Positions 23,769-34,992 are shown, counted from the first letter of the stretch. The stretch is DNA of 64,000 nt from Plazaster borealis (GCA_021014325.1 CM037462.1:14776135-14840134), one strand, 5' to 3'. Made by a program: numbers and translations. The notes: generated by a model not told the origin, from the letters alone.

Positions 23769-24348
23769 CCAAATTGTTTTGACATAAAAAACCACTGATG
23801 ACCAAATTGTTTGACCACTCAAGCAAGAAGCCGATTATCTTAACATAACAGCTCAGAGAACAATTTTACAAACTCTATTACCAACCTGAATACTGAATGT
23901 TAGTGCAAAATAAATTATGAAAATGTTCTCGCTGATATATTTCCCTTTTATAGAAAACAAAAATTCAAGAAATCAGTGAAGATCTTAAAGAGGAGGAGGT
24001 GTGAGGGCGGTCGACTAAAGTCACCTATGGTAAGGAGAGAACTAACGTTATGAAAAACTTGAATAATTGATGCAATTCCAATTAGTTGAAACACATCTTG
24101 TTTGAAAATGCAAGTTGGCAGGAGACGTACCATGTAATTTGTTGTCGTTTTGCAGTTCTGAGCATGTGTGCGCATTTCTGAGAAACATGTGGATTTGGTA
24201 GGTCTGCTGCCACCTGGAGTCCCCGAATGTCTCACTTTTCGCTGCGTTACCCGCGTAGAAAGGGAGTAGCAATGTGTCTCTATGGTGCCCTCGTCACTTT
24301 GTGCATTGTTTTTTGTGCAAGCCACGACACCAAATGACAAACGACACT

Positions 24349-24512
24349 TTAAGACATGCTGACATCGTCTTCTTGGGAGTATTGCTCAAGACGTTTCCTG
24401 AGTTGTCTCGATCTATCTTTAAGACTAAGATCAGTGTCTGTCGACATTCCAATCAGAGCATCATGTAGACTCTCTAGCAAATCTTCATTCAGTAAAGCGA
24501 ATTGGTTAATTT
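24349..24512 (-). CDS. ECPAS: ECM29 terminal coding exon 31 with stop
   Basis: Residues 1244-1297 then TAA: EINQFALLNEDLLESLHDAL through the basic helix DRSRQLRKRLEQ to EDDVSMS. Acceptor CCTGCAG, about 3.1 kb beyond exon 30. It aligns with the family C-terminus (a LIESLxxM helix then a charged helix). A MITE-2 copy begins 27 bp from the acceptor, so the branch point probably lies in transposon sequence. Confidence 0.9.
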
Positions 24513-24538
24513 CTGCAGGAGTGAAAAAAAAAATGTTT

Positions 24539-24911
24539 TTAAGGTATCGTACACGTTTGGTAATGACTCAAAACAAATAAAAGCATAAAAACTTACTTGG
24601 TAACAAGCAACGAAGAGCTGTTGATAGTATAAAACATTGTAGGAAATGACTCCCTCTGAAGTAACGTAGTTTTTGAGAAAGAGGTAATTTCTTACTAAAA
24701 TAATAAAAACTTCTTGCAAGAAGTTTTTATTCCTATCTGAAAGCACACAAATTTGTACCACAAGGGTGTTTTTCTTTCATCATTTTCTTGCAACTTCGAT
24801 GACCAATTGAGCCCAAATTTTCACAGGCTTGTTATTTTATGCATATGTTGGGATACACCAAGTGAGAACGCTGGTCTTTGACAATTTCCAAACGTGTTCA
24901 GTGCCTTTAAA
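24539..24911 (+). mobile_element. MITE-2 copy beside ECM29 exon 31
   Basis: TTAAGGTATCGTACACGTTT to GTGTTCAGTGCCTTTAA. Only 26 bp separate it from the terminal exon's acceptor. Confidence 0.85.
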
Positions 24912-25265
24912 GGGTGTGTATAACATTGGTAAGAGCAAAAATATAAATGCTCACAGATTTGCACATAACCTACATGGTATAAATATGGTCATGGTGGGAA
25001 ACTTTCCTTGAAATATTTTTGCTTGGAATGCAATAGTTTTTGAGAAATGAGTAAAACAATTAGTTTTGGTCTCGTGAGAAAAAAACTCTACTATATATTT
25101 GAAAACAGTGAAAACATTTAAGGATTTGTTCAACTTATTTTTCGCAACTCCAATGACCGATTGAGCTTAAACTTTCACAGGTTGGTTATTTTATGTATAT
25201 GTTGGGATACACCAAGTGAGGATACTGGTCTGTGACAATTACCAAAAGTATACACAGCCTTTAAA
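24907..25265 (+). mobile_element. MITE-3 copy
   Basis: Family definition: TTAAAGGGTGTGTATAACAT to GTATACACAGCCTTTAAA, with GAGAAATGAGTAAAACAATT and TGAAAACAGTGAAAACATTT inside. It abuts the preceding MITE-2 copy and shares its TTAA. Confidence 0.85.
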
Positions 25266-25517
25266 TCAATGAGGAAAATTCTAAGTTGGGATACCAAGTG
25301 GGTAAGCATACCCCACCGTTGTGGGGACTTTTACACAATGGAACAAAGGTCCCAATAATGTTCTTCTTCGCTCAACTTGGTCCCCACAAGGAAATTCTTT
25401 AGAAAAGGGAAAAAATAGAACAACAATGGCAAGTCCCTGCAACCAAGTGTTCAAAAGACAGGGTGAACACACGCTGTTCTTGGGCCTGATGCAACATTCT
25501 TATTTACATGTTTTCTT

Positions 25518-25893
25518 TAAAGGCACTGTACACGTTTGGTAATTACTCAAAATGTATATTAGCATAATAACTGACTTGGTAACGAGCAACAGAGAGCTGT
25601 TAATAGTATAAAACATTGTGAGAAACGACTCCCTCTGAAGTAACTAAATTTTGAGAAAGAGGTAATTTCTCACTAAAATAATAAAAGACTTCTTGCAAGA
25701 AGCCGTTTATTCCTATCTGAAAGCACACAAATTTGTACAACAAGGGTGTTTTTTCTTTCATCATTTTCTTGCAGCTTCGATGACCAATTGAGCCCAAATT
25801 TTCACAGGCTTGTTATTTTATGCATATGTTGGGACACACCAAGTGAGAACACTGGTCTTTGACAATTACCAAATGTGTTCAGTGCCTTTAAAC
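25518..25893 (+). mobile_element. MITE-2 copy
   Basis: TTAAAGGCACTGTACACGTT to GTGTTCAGTGCCTTTAAA. Nearly identical to 46829-47201. Confidence 0.85.
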
Positions 25894-26106
25894 CAGTTAA
25901 AGTTTGTGTCAACGACCTTTGGACCTTTGCTCTTTTCCGTTTGGCTTTCGGCAGGGAGAGAGCACGAAGAATTTTAATCTGTAACTTCTCTCAATTTTGT
26001 AGGGAGCATGGCCCTTGCCGTTCTCCTACAGTTTTGTCATCTTGGAGGGATAATGGTAAAGCGCCCTCAGTATCTTTTGCGTTTGTACCAAGCAGGGAAA
26101 GATTGT

Positions 26107-26642
26107 ATTCATGAGGTATAGAGTCATCGTTATTGTGTCATAACAGGGATAGAGTCATTGTTATTGTATCATAACAGGGATAGAGTCATTGTTATTGTAT
26201 CGTAACAGGGATAGAGTCATCGTTATTGTGTCATAACAGGGATAGAGTCATTGTTATTGTATCATAACAGGTATAGAGTCATTGTTATTGTATCATAACA
26301 GGGATAGAGTCATCGTTATTGTGTCATAACAGGGATAGAGTCATTGTTATTGTATCGTAACAGGGATAGAGTCATTGTTATTGTATCGTAACAGGGATAG
26401 AGTCATTGTTATTGTATCGTAACAGGGATAGAGTCATTGTTATTGTATCGTAACAGGGATAGAGTCATTGTTATTGTATCGTAACAGGGATAGAGTCATT
26501 GTTATTGTGTCATAACAGGGATAGAGTAATTGTTTTTGTGTCATAACAGGGATAGAGTCATTGTTATTGTGTCATAACAGGGATAGAGTCATTGTTTTTG
26601 TGTCATAACAGGGATAGAGTCATCGTTATTGTGTCATAACAG
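26107..26642. repeat. 31-bp satellite, about 17 copies
   Basis: The unit starts AGGGATAGAGTCATTGTTAT and ends TGTATCATAAC. Sites alternate between TCGTAAC and TCATAAC and between TATTGTAT and TATTGTGT, so higher-order blocks are visible. In ECM29 intron 30. Confidence 0.95.
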
Positions 26643-26679
26643 TGTAATTTGTTGCAGTCAAGCACTATGTATAATAACA

Positions 26680-27000
26680 ATATCAATATTGACTCTTATA
26701 TAGCGCAATTCAAAAGAGTGATACTTGCGCTTCAAACATTATTACCCCTGGTCACCGGGCCATTTATTTAATTCCTTAAACCATCTCAGCTCCCTGGGGA
26801 GTATACTGCCTGCGCTGCAAATTATGTAGCACACTAAGCTAAATCAATCACAAGAACCATCTCTGCCCTCATAAGTACCCATTTATACCCCCGACTGAAG
26901 AGGAGCAATTAGAGTCAAGTGTCTTGCTCAAGGACACAAGTGTCATGACCGGGATTCGAACCCACACCCTGATGACTCGGCAACTATAGCAAGCCATGTG
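26680..27000 (-). mobile_element. SINE family D with B box
   Basis: Reverse-strand tRNA-like head near 26935-26990 (complement of GGGATTCGAACCCACACC), body with CTCCCTGGGGAG, and a tail with TATATAGCGC close to a LINE-type 3' end. Relatives: 28805-28870 with 29140-29260, and 52160-52750. Confidence 0.65.
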
Positions 27001-27057
27001 TTGACATGTGACCTTGAGATATTCCATTAGATTTTTACTGTGCTATTATTAAAAATT

Positions 27058-27360
27058 GTGTGAAAGTAAAGTCTGTCCCGAGCCAATATGGCTCATCAGG
27101 CCGGTGTTTATATCCAGTTTCATTGGCATTAAACAACTGAGAATATTTCTATTCCCCCTGAACAGGATGCCAGTCCATCGCAAGTTACTCCAAGCTTTCA
27201 CCGATACCCATTTGTACTCCTGGATGGAGAGAAGCAATTATGATAAAGTGCCTTGCTCAAGGACACAAGTGTCGCGACTGACCAGGCCAGGATTCGAACC
27301 CACAATCTGTAAATTACAGAACTTGAGTCCATTGCCCCACACTGCTCGGCCACGACACCC
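27058..27360 (-). mobile_element. SINE related to family C
   Basis: The head at 27357 reads GGGGTGTCGTGGCCGAGCAG, with B box GGTTCGAATCC and the shared ACACTTGTGTCCTTGAGCAA block. The body differs from family C. Confidence 0.65.
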
Positions 27361-27631
27361 CACTAGTATTGCGTACTGCTACTGTATTCTGAGAAATAAA
27401 TGAGTGGCAGGAGATCTATTTTTAAATTTGAGACGTCATAATGTGGTTTTTTGGTGAATGCTCGTCCTTCAGTAGAGGACCCTTCCTCCTTCCTCCCCCC
27501 CATATAATGGGGACAAGATCTCTTCATTTACTTTTGCTATCACTACAATACAACAATAAAGTCTGATCCATTCAAACCATTACGCAAACAGGTGCGCACA
27601 TCACAAAAACTTAGAAATTCAAAAAAATTAC

Positions 27632-27703
27632 CTTTTAGTTTAGTAACAAGTTTTTCCAGTATACTTAAAGCTTCTCTTCTTATTGCTATGTACTTGATGA
27701 TAC
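27632..27703 (-). CDS. ECPAS: ECM29 exon 30
   Basis: Residues 1220-1243 plus one base: GIIKYIAIRREALSILEKLV, then TKLK. Acceptor TTTACAG, donor GTAATT. The (T/R)REALSxxExLxxKL helix is conserved. Confidence 0.92.
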
Positions 27704-28687
27704 CTGTAAAGATCAAATCAGAAACCAATTTTAGAATGAAACCAAACAGCACGATGTAATTTCAGGGTAAGGGAAAATGATCTCATCAGCTTGGGAAAAT
27801 TCAAACACAGCTAAATTTTCTACCCGAAAGCTTTCTGGTTTTAGTTAGCACAAAAATGCTCTCATGTGGGTCCAATTTCATGGCTCTGCTTACTGTGGAA
27901 TTCTGTGCTTATGGACTATAGAATAACATTTACAAATTCCATTCAACAAAAATCCATTAATGACCGCCCCTTTAAGAATTCCCACAATAATTGTAAAGAA
28001 ATCTCTTAGCCTTGGGCTGATAGCCGCTCCTGGCTGAAATCAATCACGTCTTCAACAGATTTAATTTTTATTAATTTTTTCATTCATTAATTTCACAGGA
28101 AAAAATATCACAAATACATCATCAAAATATACATCATATGCAAAAGGCAAGAGATATAAAACTATAAACACTCAGCAGATTACATAACACATTCCAAAGA
28201 CAGGACAATGGCACACCTGAAGGATCACAAAAAAGTAAACTAAATTACTGTCTAGTTGTTTTTCCAAATGCCATTATAGACAAAAGCAATCCAAAAGCCA
28301 CATCACAACAGATGGCTTCCACGTGGCTTGGTGAGTTAGAAATGTTTTCGAGTCTAAAAGATCAAATGGTCTAGACTATTTGAAAGGGATTGTTAAAAAA
28401 GAAAGAAAGAAGAAGACGCTATTATTAATTGTACTGTTGGAAACAGTACGATGATGTAAGCGTGCGCGTAGGTTCCGAGGGTATCACCAAAGGTTAGAAG
28501 CTTTTCCCTTGACCTGTCTCTACCAAGAACTCACAATTTAGATCCGTAGATGGAATCATCGTGCATTTATACGTGCGCTGCATTATTGTCACATCGCAAA
28601 ATGCCTAAAATTTGCGTCAATCATCCACTGTAATTGTTACCAACTCGCTCGGTTCATTAGTCAGGGGAAACATTGATACTGACTTAC

Positions 28688-28782
28688 CTAAACATTTGCA
28701 TAGATCAGGGATGATTCTCAGAAGGATACTGGACATGAACTTGCAGTCAATATCTGTAATATCAGGGACTAGGAACATCAAC
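28688..28782 (-). CDS. ECPAS: ECM29 exon 29
   Basis: Residues 1188-1219 plus one base: RLMFLVPDITDIDCKFMSSI, then LLRIIPDLCKCL. Acceptor TTTACAG, donor GTAAGT. This region is variable in the family; phase and splice sites carry the call. Confidence 0.88.
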
Positions 28783-29399
28783 CTGTAAAAAAAACAAGCA
28801 GATATTGGACCATTCCTCAAACTTTCTCAACTCCCCGGGGAGCATACAATCCCAAGCTGCTAATATTACAGTGGTGAGAGTCACTGCTGACAAAAAAAGT
28901 CTGAAACTGTTGTCCAGATCTTAGGAGGTACATTGAAATGGTTGCATTTCTACCACCTTTTGGTATACCCTGGACTTATAGATTCCAATGAGCTTTTGGG
29001 AACAGTATCGTCAGGGCTAGAGAAGTACATCAAAGAGCCAGGCTTATTTAATTTGGAGAAAAACACAGCATTTTTTGTTTACCAGGCAGACATGAAAAAG
29101 TCTGAATTCAAATAAAAGTCTGAAATTTCTCATCCCTTATATTAGCGCTAAGGGGTTAATCTAACACAATACTGTCTCAGCCCTCTCATGTTCCTATTTA
29201 TACACCTGGATTAAGAGAAGCAATTATGGTTAAGTGCCTTGCTCATGACCGGAAATTGACTTTGTTTCAAATATACCTCTTCCCAATTTCATAGACTTTA
29301 TACAAAACCTGTGCATTGTTTCAAACGATTTGACAACTCGCTGGAAAATGTAAGCCAAAAGGAAGATTTGTAATAAAAAATATAACCAACGATGCTTAC

Positions 29400-29505
29400 C
29401 TATCCAAGAATAGACCTAGAGATTTGAGGATGGTTACTTGGACTTTAAAGGTACTGTTCTGCAATCCCTCCGACAGGTAACGACAGAAATCTTGGTGGTA
29501 CAGAT
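29400..29505 (-). CDS. ECPAS: ECM29 exon 28
   Basis: Residues 1153-1187 plus two bases: DLYHQDFCRYLSEGLQNSTF, then KVQVTILKSLGLFLD. Acceptor TTTGTAG, donor GTAAGC. TWKVQLGVLQS-like string conserved. Confidence 0.94.
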
Positions 29506-29934
29506 CTACAAAATATGCGAGAAATATGGGGAGGGGGGAATATTCAATCATTAGATAACAATTATTTGTAACCAAAACCAGGCACTTTCCGGAAAAAAAT
29601 AAGTCAACCAAAACATCAGCTTTGACATCAATGTGACGTGATGTCTTAAACATTTTATATATTGAGAATTTATAGGCCAGGCATGATGTTTGGTCCTTGG
29701 GAAAAAAGTAGGAACATTTCATTAAGTACAAGGGCTGACCTACATGTACATGGTGTAGGCTTTAAAAGACTTTTCATGCTATTTAATCACAATATATCTG
29801 GGGTTTTTCCCCAAGGGCCATTAAAACGGAACTCAGACTAAAGTAGGAAGACTATCATGCCTGCTAGAGCCATTGTATGCCAGGGCTAATTGACCAGTTT
29901 GAGCACTGCGTAATAAAAGGGTAGGGGTTAGTTA

Positions 29935-30010
29935 ATAATAATAATAAATAGAACTTATGAAGTGCCTTACATCTAAAGCATAAACCCCAGAGCGCTTCAC
30001 AAAGAATGAA
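29935..30010 (-). repeat. LINE/SINE 3' tail fragment
   Basis: Reads on the minus strand GAAGCGCTCTGGGG...AAGTTCTATTTATTATTATT, the tail style of CR1/L2-like LINEs and their SINEs. Nothing else was recognised in intron 27. Confidence 0.5.
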
Positions 30011-30389
30011 ATACTGATTGAATAAACAAATTTAAAAAAGACTAAAAGCATAAGCACTTTAAAAATAACAAGTACAACGTAAAACAATGGAATAAAGTAA
30101 GATACAAATGCAAATACAAAATATACTACAACAGCAAAACGTTTGTGAAAGGAAGTAATCCGCAGAGTAAAATTTTGTATTTACAAGTAATAACAAATGC
30201 AGAATATACAACAATAGCTTAAAAATGTTATAAAAAAGGGAACAAAGCCAAAGCCAAAGCCCAAGCTAAAACCAACAATACAGATTAGCATTAGCATATT
30301 CAACTAAAATAGTGAGTTTTAATGGCCTTTTAAAAACAACTGAGGGAAGACATGGCATGAATGTTAGGAGGTGAATTAGTTATAATGAC

Positions 30390-30516
30390 CTTGTGTTTGT
30401 CGTTCACGCGGCCACGCTTTTCCCAGACTCTCATACGCACATTCCTGAAGTTTGAGTTTCGCATCTTGTCTCTCTCGATCGTTCTCATCGTCAGAGTCAT
30501 CGTCATCCTTCTTCTC
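30390..30516 (-). CDS. ECPAS: ECM29 exon 27, acidic linker
   Basis: Residues 1111-1152 plus one base. It opens with EKKDDDDSDDENDRERQDAK, then LKLQECAYESLGKAWPRERQ. Acceptor TTTTTAG, donor GTCATT, the weakest donor in the gene. The position of an acidic linker before AxESLGKAWPR is conserved, but it is more Asp-rich here than in vertebrates. Confidence 0.9.
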
Positions 30517-30788
30517 CTAAAAATAAAAGAAATTGCGTTTTTTAGAGGAAATTTTTCTTGTCAGATTCTCTTTCAATTTTTTATTTTTTATTTGAAAATA
30601 ACCAAAAAAAAGGTGATGGCCCGAGGAACTCAACAGCTTTTATGAGTATCCTTCTTAATAGACGTGTGATATTTCAGAATTTTTTCAAGATTTCCTAAAA
30701 TTTTCCATGACCCTCAAATTTGCCATGATCCAAAAATCTCACCATGATACTATATGAAAAATGATGCATTTTCTGTAATCTGGTTTAC

Positions 30789-30990
30789 CTTGGATAACAG
30801 TGGGAAGAGGATGTCGGTAACGTCTTTGAATCGATCGATGTGATGAGCCTGTAAGACCGATGAGAGACACTGAAGAGCGACGATCTTATAATCTATCCGC
30901 TCCTTCCGACTCTCCCTGAAGACGGCGGTGAGAACCGTCTCAACGGCGGGCTGTTCTGGGTAAGCATCGTCCGGATTCTCAAGAGCACCT
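30789..30990 (-). CDS. ECPAS: ECM29 exon 26
   Basis: Residues 1043-1110: RGALENPDDAYPEQPAVETV to RFKDVTDILFPLLSK. Acceptor CTTGTAG, donor GTAAAC, ends in phase 0. YKIVALQCLSSVLQAHHIDR matches the family helix. Confidence 0.95.
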
Positions 30991-31024
30991 CTACAAGATT
31001 CCAAATAAGAAGAATTATAACATT

Positions 31025-31832
31025 AAAGGCACTGAACACGTTTGGAAATTGTCAAAGACCAGTGTTCTCACTTGGTGTATCCCAACATATGCATAAAATA
31101 ACAAGCCTGTGAACATTTGGGCTCAATTGGTCATCGAAGTTGCAAGAAAATGATGAAAGAAAAAACACCCTTGTTGTACAAATTTGTGTGCTTTCAGATA
31201 GGAATAAAAACTTCTTGTAAGAAGTTTTTATTATTTTAGTGAGAAATTACCTCTTTCTTAAAAACTACGTTACTTCAGAGGGAGTCGTTCCTACAATGTT
31301 TTATATTATAACACCCCTTACAAAAAATCTGCCTTTTCATTGGTTTAGAGCGCGTCACATGATATGTCTTAGTTTTACTAGAAACCCGGTGGCCGTGTGA
31401 TAGTCGTTTGCCATGCAATAGTCAAAAGACTATTACATGGTGCGCGTGGTACCCAGACGTCTTTTTTACCCACCTCGAACCCAATCAGTTGTGCATCTGT
31501 GTATCTGAAATGCGCGTACGAACGTTACGTGTACGAGGATGATAAATAGTCTGTTGGGGTGTTATAAAACAAATATTGACTGCTTTTACTCGTGCTATGG
31601 TTAAAACTCCGACTCCCTCGGTGATCCCCGGACCGTTCCATTTTCCCTCGGCTGCGCCTCGGGAAAATAGAACGCTCCGGGGATCACCTCGGGAGTCGTA
31701 GTTTTAACCATAGCACTCGAAGCAGTCAATATTTGTATACTATCAACAGCTCTCCGTTGCTTGTTACCAAGTAAGTTTTTATGCTAATATTTGTTTTGAG
31801 TCATTACCAAATGTGTACGAAACCTTTTAAGC
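31025..31832 (-). mobile_element. MITE-2 copy split by a nested insertion
   Basis: TTAAAGGCACTGAACACGTT at 31024; the body stops at GTTTTATA (31305) and resumes CTATCAACAGCTCTCC at 31740. The intact family consensus is recovered once the insert is ignored. Confidence 0.9.
31306..31735. mobile_element. Nested double foldback, 430 bp, TATA duplication
   Basis: Flanked by TATA at 31302-31305 and 31736-31739. The first part (31306-31566) is bounded by TTATAACACCCC and its complement. The second (31567-31735) is a near-perfect hairpin: CAAATATTGACTGCTTTTAC to GCAGTCAATATTTG, with CGGTGATCCCCGG pairing CCGGGGATCACC. A fragment of the first part recurs at 50433-50510. Confidence 0.85.
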
Positions 31833-32205
31833 ATTTGGAATGCCAGGGCTCGAATTTGGGGAGAAAATCCACAAGACCGCGGAGCTTGTTGCTAAAAATG
31901 TTTACTGGACCAGATTTTTTTTTCCAAGACCGGATTCGAAAGGAGAAAACAAAACTTGCTGACACAGTTTACCATGCATTTGACTGCTTTTATATGAACA
32001 AGCACCGAGACATGTAAGAGAGGATTTATCTCATTTGTCTTAATGGTATTAAGTATACTTCGTTTATTTCATTTATTTATTCTGGTTGTGAAGCCAAGGA
32101 CTCTCAGAAAAGCAAACTTAATCACTATACTAGCCAAGAACCCCATGGAGAGAATACAAAGAAGGAAAATTCAGTTTTAGATGTGGGAGGAAAACCCCAG
32201 TGATA

Positions 32206-32410
32206 CAAGCATGGAATTTGGCACCCAATCAAAGTATATCATGAGAAGGTTTTTTGGCTATAGGGCCATCGCAGATTTCATAGCAGATTTCATTGCAGAT
32301 TTGAATTTTGAAAAAATAGATGTAGTATAATAAGCAATGGCAGCCATTTTGAAAATTTAGAAAATTGTAAAAATTCCTTGTTATTCTACCTATCACAAAG
32401 GGAACAATTG
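32206..32410 (+). repeat. Dispersed repeat family E
   Basis: ACAAGCATGGAATTTGGCAC, TCATGAGAAGG, GCCATCGCAGATTTCA (the last block is locally duplicated). It runs into the next element. Confidence 0.6.
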
Positions 32411-32413
32411 GGT

Positions 32414-32722
32414 CTATAGACCTTTCTGTTGCAATGACACAGCCCGAGTTTGTGCCAACCGAGGTTGGAAAACTATGGAAAGCCATAAATGCAAACCAAA
32501 AAGTATAGCCACAGTTTGTAACAATGTTACACAAATATTCAAAAATAGTGTTGAATTTGTTGGAAACAAAGCAATCAATCATGGGAGGTATTTTATTTAA
32601 TTAAAAGTTTGCAGAAAATGTTGAAGTTGGTCACAACATCTGTTAACATGATTGAATGTTTTCCAAACATTCGGCCGTCCATGCCAACCAGCGCATTTTG
32701 TTAATCAACAAAAGAAAGGTCT
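32414..32722. mobile_element. Foldback MITE (family F)
   Basis: Terminal CTATAGACCTTTC and GAAAGGTCTATA. A second, more diverged and reverse-related copy occupies about 50838-51115. Confidence 0.7.
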
Positions 32723-32748
32723 ATATTCCTATTCACAGATTCCTTTAC

Positions 32749-32792
32749 CTGCATGATGTGCAGACCGTTGAAATAGATCTCAACAGCTCATC
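32749..32792 (-). CDS. ECPAS: ECM29 exon 25 (44-base microexon)
   Basis: Residues 1029-1042 plus two bases: DELLRSISTVCTSC. Acceptor TTTATAG, donor GTAAAG. Too short to stand alone; it is supported by exact phase with exons 24 and 26 and by the EELLKAI-like family string. Confidence 0.9.
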
Positions 32793-32858
32793 CTATAAAT
32801 AAACAAATCAATAAATAAATCAATATATGAATAAAAAACATTTTATTATCAATTTACA

Positions 32859-33044
32859 TTAACCCCTTGAAGACGGAAGGCGGCTATGACCGCTAATCGG
32901 GGTCCGGAATGCTGTGGACAGTGTATGTGGAAAGCCCTGGAATGCAGTCTGCGGCCGGTACAGCTGTGAGCAAACAAAGGCTGCTGTGCAGTCATGCGTT
33001 AAGCCGGGCATTGAGGCCGGATAATACCGGCGTCAAGGGGTTAA
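32859..33044. mobile_element. TTAA-type (piggyBac-like) MITE
   Basis: TTAA-CCCCTTGAAGACGG at the left and CCGGCGTCAAGGGG-TTAA at the right, GC-rich inside. A TTAA target plus CCC ends fits piggyBac-like elements. Confidence 0.8.
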
Positions 33045-33174
33045 TAACGGTAGAACCCCAGGTCAAAATTCAGTGTTTTTCACCATACATAACTTGACAA
33101 AGGAAACAAAAAAGATTTCCTGAAAATGTTGAGAAACCAGGATAAATCATCTTGGGAAGACATCCTCCTACTTT

Positions 33175-33310
33175 CAGGATGTCGTCATCCTGAGATGAAA
33201 TATATCTTGAAGACGACATTCTACTCTCAAGATGTCGTCATCCCAAGATAAATTATTTTGGGATGTCATCATCTTACGTTTATGATGTCATCATCCTGCA
33301 GTAAATTATC
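33175..33310. repeat. GATGTCGTCATC repeat cluster
   Basis: GATGTCGTCATCCTGAGAT and relatives recur several times in both orientations. The same motif surrounds the composite at 7880-7930 and 8545-8600. Confidence 0.6.
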
Positions 33311-33388
33311 TCAGGATCTCAACTTGTCATATGACACTTCCAGAGATCTGTGTTACACAGTTTTCAACCATAAACTAGTTGCCCCCTT

Positions 33389-33694
33389 TTAACCCTTTAG
33401 AGGTCAGTCATTTCTGTATAATCATCACAAAAACGCCCAGACATTGCTGTATCATTGTTCATTTCTTTAATAAAAATTTTCAGTAAAAAGTCAACAAAAA
33501 TACTGTGAAACATATTTTTTTTTTTTTATAGAAATTGGGATGCTATGTTAACATAGGAAACATTTGAAAATTTCATATCCAGACATGACCTTTACTTTGA
33601 CCTCTTTGTGTAAAAGGAAGTAGGCCAAATCTTGTGACTGTTTGGGCATTTTGGTACAAGCCGCTTGAAGCTGCTATGGTCTCTAAAGGGTTAA
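33389..33694. mobile_element. TTAA-type (piggyBac-like) MITE
   Basis: TTAA-CCCTTTAGAGGTCA at the left and GGTCTCTAAAGGG-TTAA at the right. Same family as the split copy at 56178-56674. Confidence 0.85.
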
Positions 33695-34145
33695 AATTGA
33701 TGTAATATTTACATAAAGGGATAAGGAATATTACTTTGGTTTTACCTTACACCGATGTATGATAAGTACTTTAGAGAAACAAAAGTCACAGAAAATACTC
33801 AGGTGGGATTTCAACTTGCCTCCTGTGTCCAGGCTCAAAAGTCTAGCAATTATTTACCCTAGAAGATTGGGGGTCATGCGTTTGAATCCCATCCAAGTAG
33901 TCATATGGATTTTTTTTCCCCTGCAGGACTTCGAAAGCCTTGAGTTAACAGCACTTATCACAAAATCAGAGTTTGGATAAAACCAAAAACAATAAAATTT
34001 CCACTTTCACTTCCACACCATTCAAAAGCTTCAAATCTGATTTCTAATTTGTATTATTGTTCAACCAAGAAATATATTTTCAAATTTACCCAGTCAGTTT
34101 CCCTTTTGGTTTATAACTTGATTTTATGATTTGCCTTATACTCAC

Positions 34146-34357
34146 TTTTCCATCCCACGTCCTACCGGAGAGTCCAGCAACCAGGGCAGCCAGTAACCGC
34201 CCAAGATGAGGTGGTTGGAGTCTAGAGCCCAGCTTCTTAGCGACGGTGCTCATGGCTCTGGCTGCCTGGGCTTTGCGAGGCCAGGATTGGGATCCCAACG
34301 CTTCCTTGGTCTGCGTGACGATCTCGGCTAAGTATAACTTGATTCCACCTTCTGTCC
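34146..34357 (-). CDS. ECPAS: ECM29 exon 24
   Basis: Residues 958-1028: GTEGGIKLYLAEIVTQTKEA through SQSWPRKAQAARAMSTVAKK to LSGRTWDGK. Acceptor ATTTTAG, donor GTGAGT, ends in phase 0. Confidence 0.96.
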
Positions 34358-34399
34358 CTAAAATGAAAAAACAAAAATAACTAAACTAACCACAACTCC

Positions 34400-34598
34400 C
34401 AAGGGCCCAATTTCATAAAGCATGTAAGCACAAAAACTTGCTAAGCACAGAAAACTCTGGCTTAAGAAAAATATGTTACCAACCAAAATACCACACAGTT
34501 ACCATTGCTGTGACTGGTACCCCACTAATTTCTTGCTTAGCAAATAAATTTGCTCAGCAGAATTTTTCTGCTAAACAGCTTTATGAAATTGGGCCCAG
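34400..34598. mobile_element. GGGCCC foldback MITE
   Basis: GGGCCCAATTTCATAAAGCA to GCTTTATGAAATTGGGCCC, with the TTGCTAAGCA/TGCTTAGCAA pair inside. A short second end follows at 34600-34630. Confidence 0.85.
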
Positions 34599-34732
34599 GG
34601 CCCAACTTTATAAGGCTGTGTGTATAAGCGAAAAAGAGTAGAAACTGTAAGGAGTTGGTCTCTTTTCAAGCCGCAGGAAGGTTTGAAATTGACACACGGG
34701 TACAGGTAGATGTAGAGTGGTAAGTAACTTAC

Positions 34733-34795
34733 CTGGAGTGGAGTCTAGCCAGACCTCTTCCCATACACAGTCTTTCTCCTCATTTCGTCCACTCA
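34733..34795 (-). CDS. ECPAS: ECM29 exon 23 (63 bases)
   Basis: Residues 937-957 plus one base: VSGRNEEKDCVWEEVWLDST, then P. Acceptor GATGCAG, donor GTAAGT. LWxEVWxxxxPG is conserved. Confidence 0.93.
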
Positions 34796-34992
34796 CTGCA
34801 TCAAGGAAATAAAAACAAATCCAGCAAAGTTTGTCACCCATTCTCATCAATATACGTTCTCTACTTATTCTTCTTCTTTTGAACTGGGGTCCACAGAGGT
34901 GAAAGGCTAGGAAAGAAACCACTGAACCAACCTGATCCCCTGAACCAATATCAAATACAGGACAGCCAGGACTTTTTGGGGAAATTGCAGTT

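Noticed and set aside
26113..26140. Homing endonuclease site
   Set aside because: ATAACAGGG resembles part of a known meganuclease target, but the rest does not match and it is simply the satellite unit.
26107..26642. CRISPR-like array
   Set aside because: The 31-bp units are directly contiguous with no unique spacers, and the window is eukaryotic.
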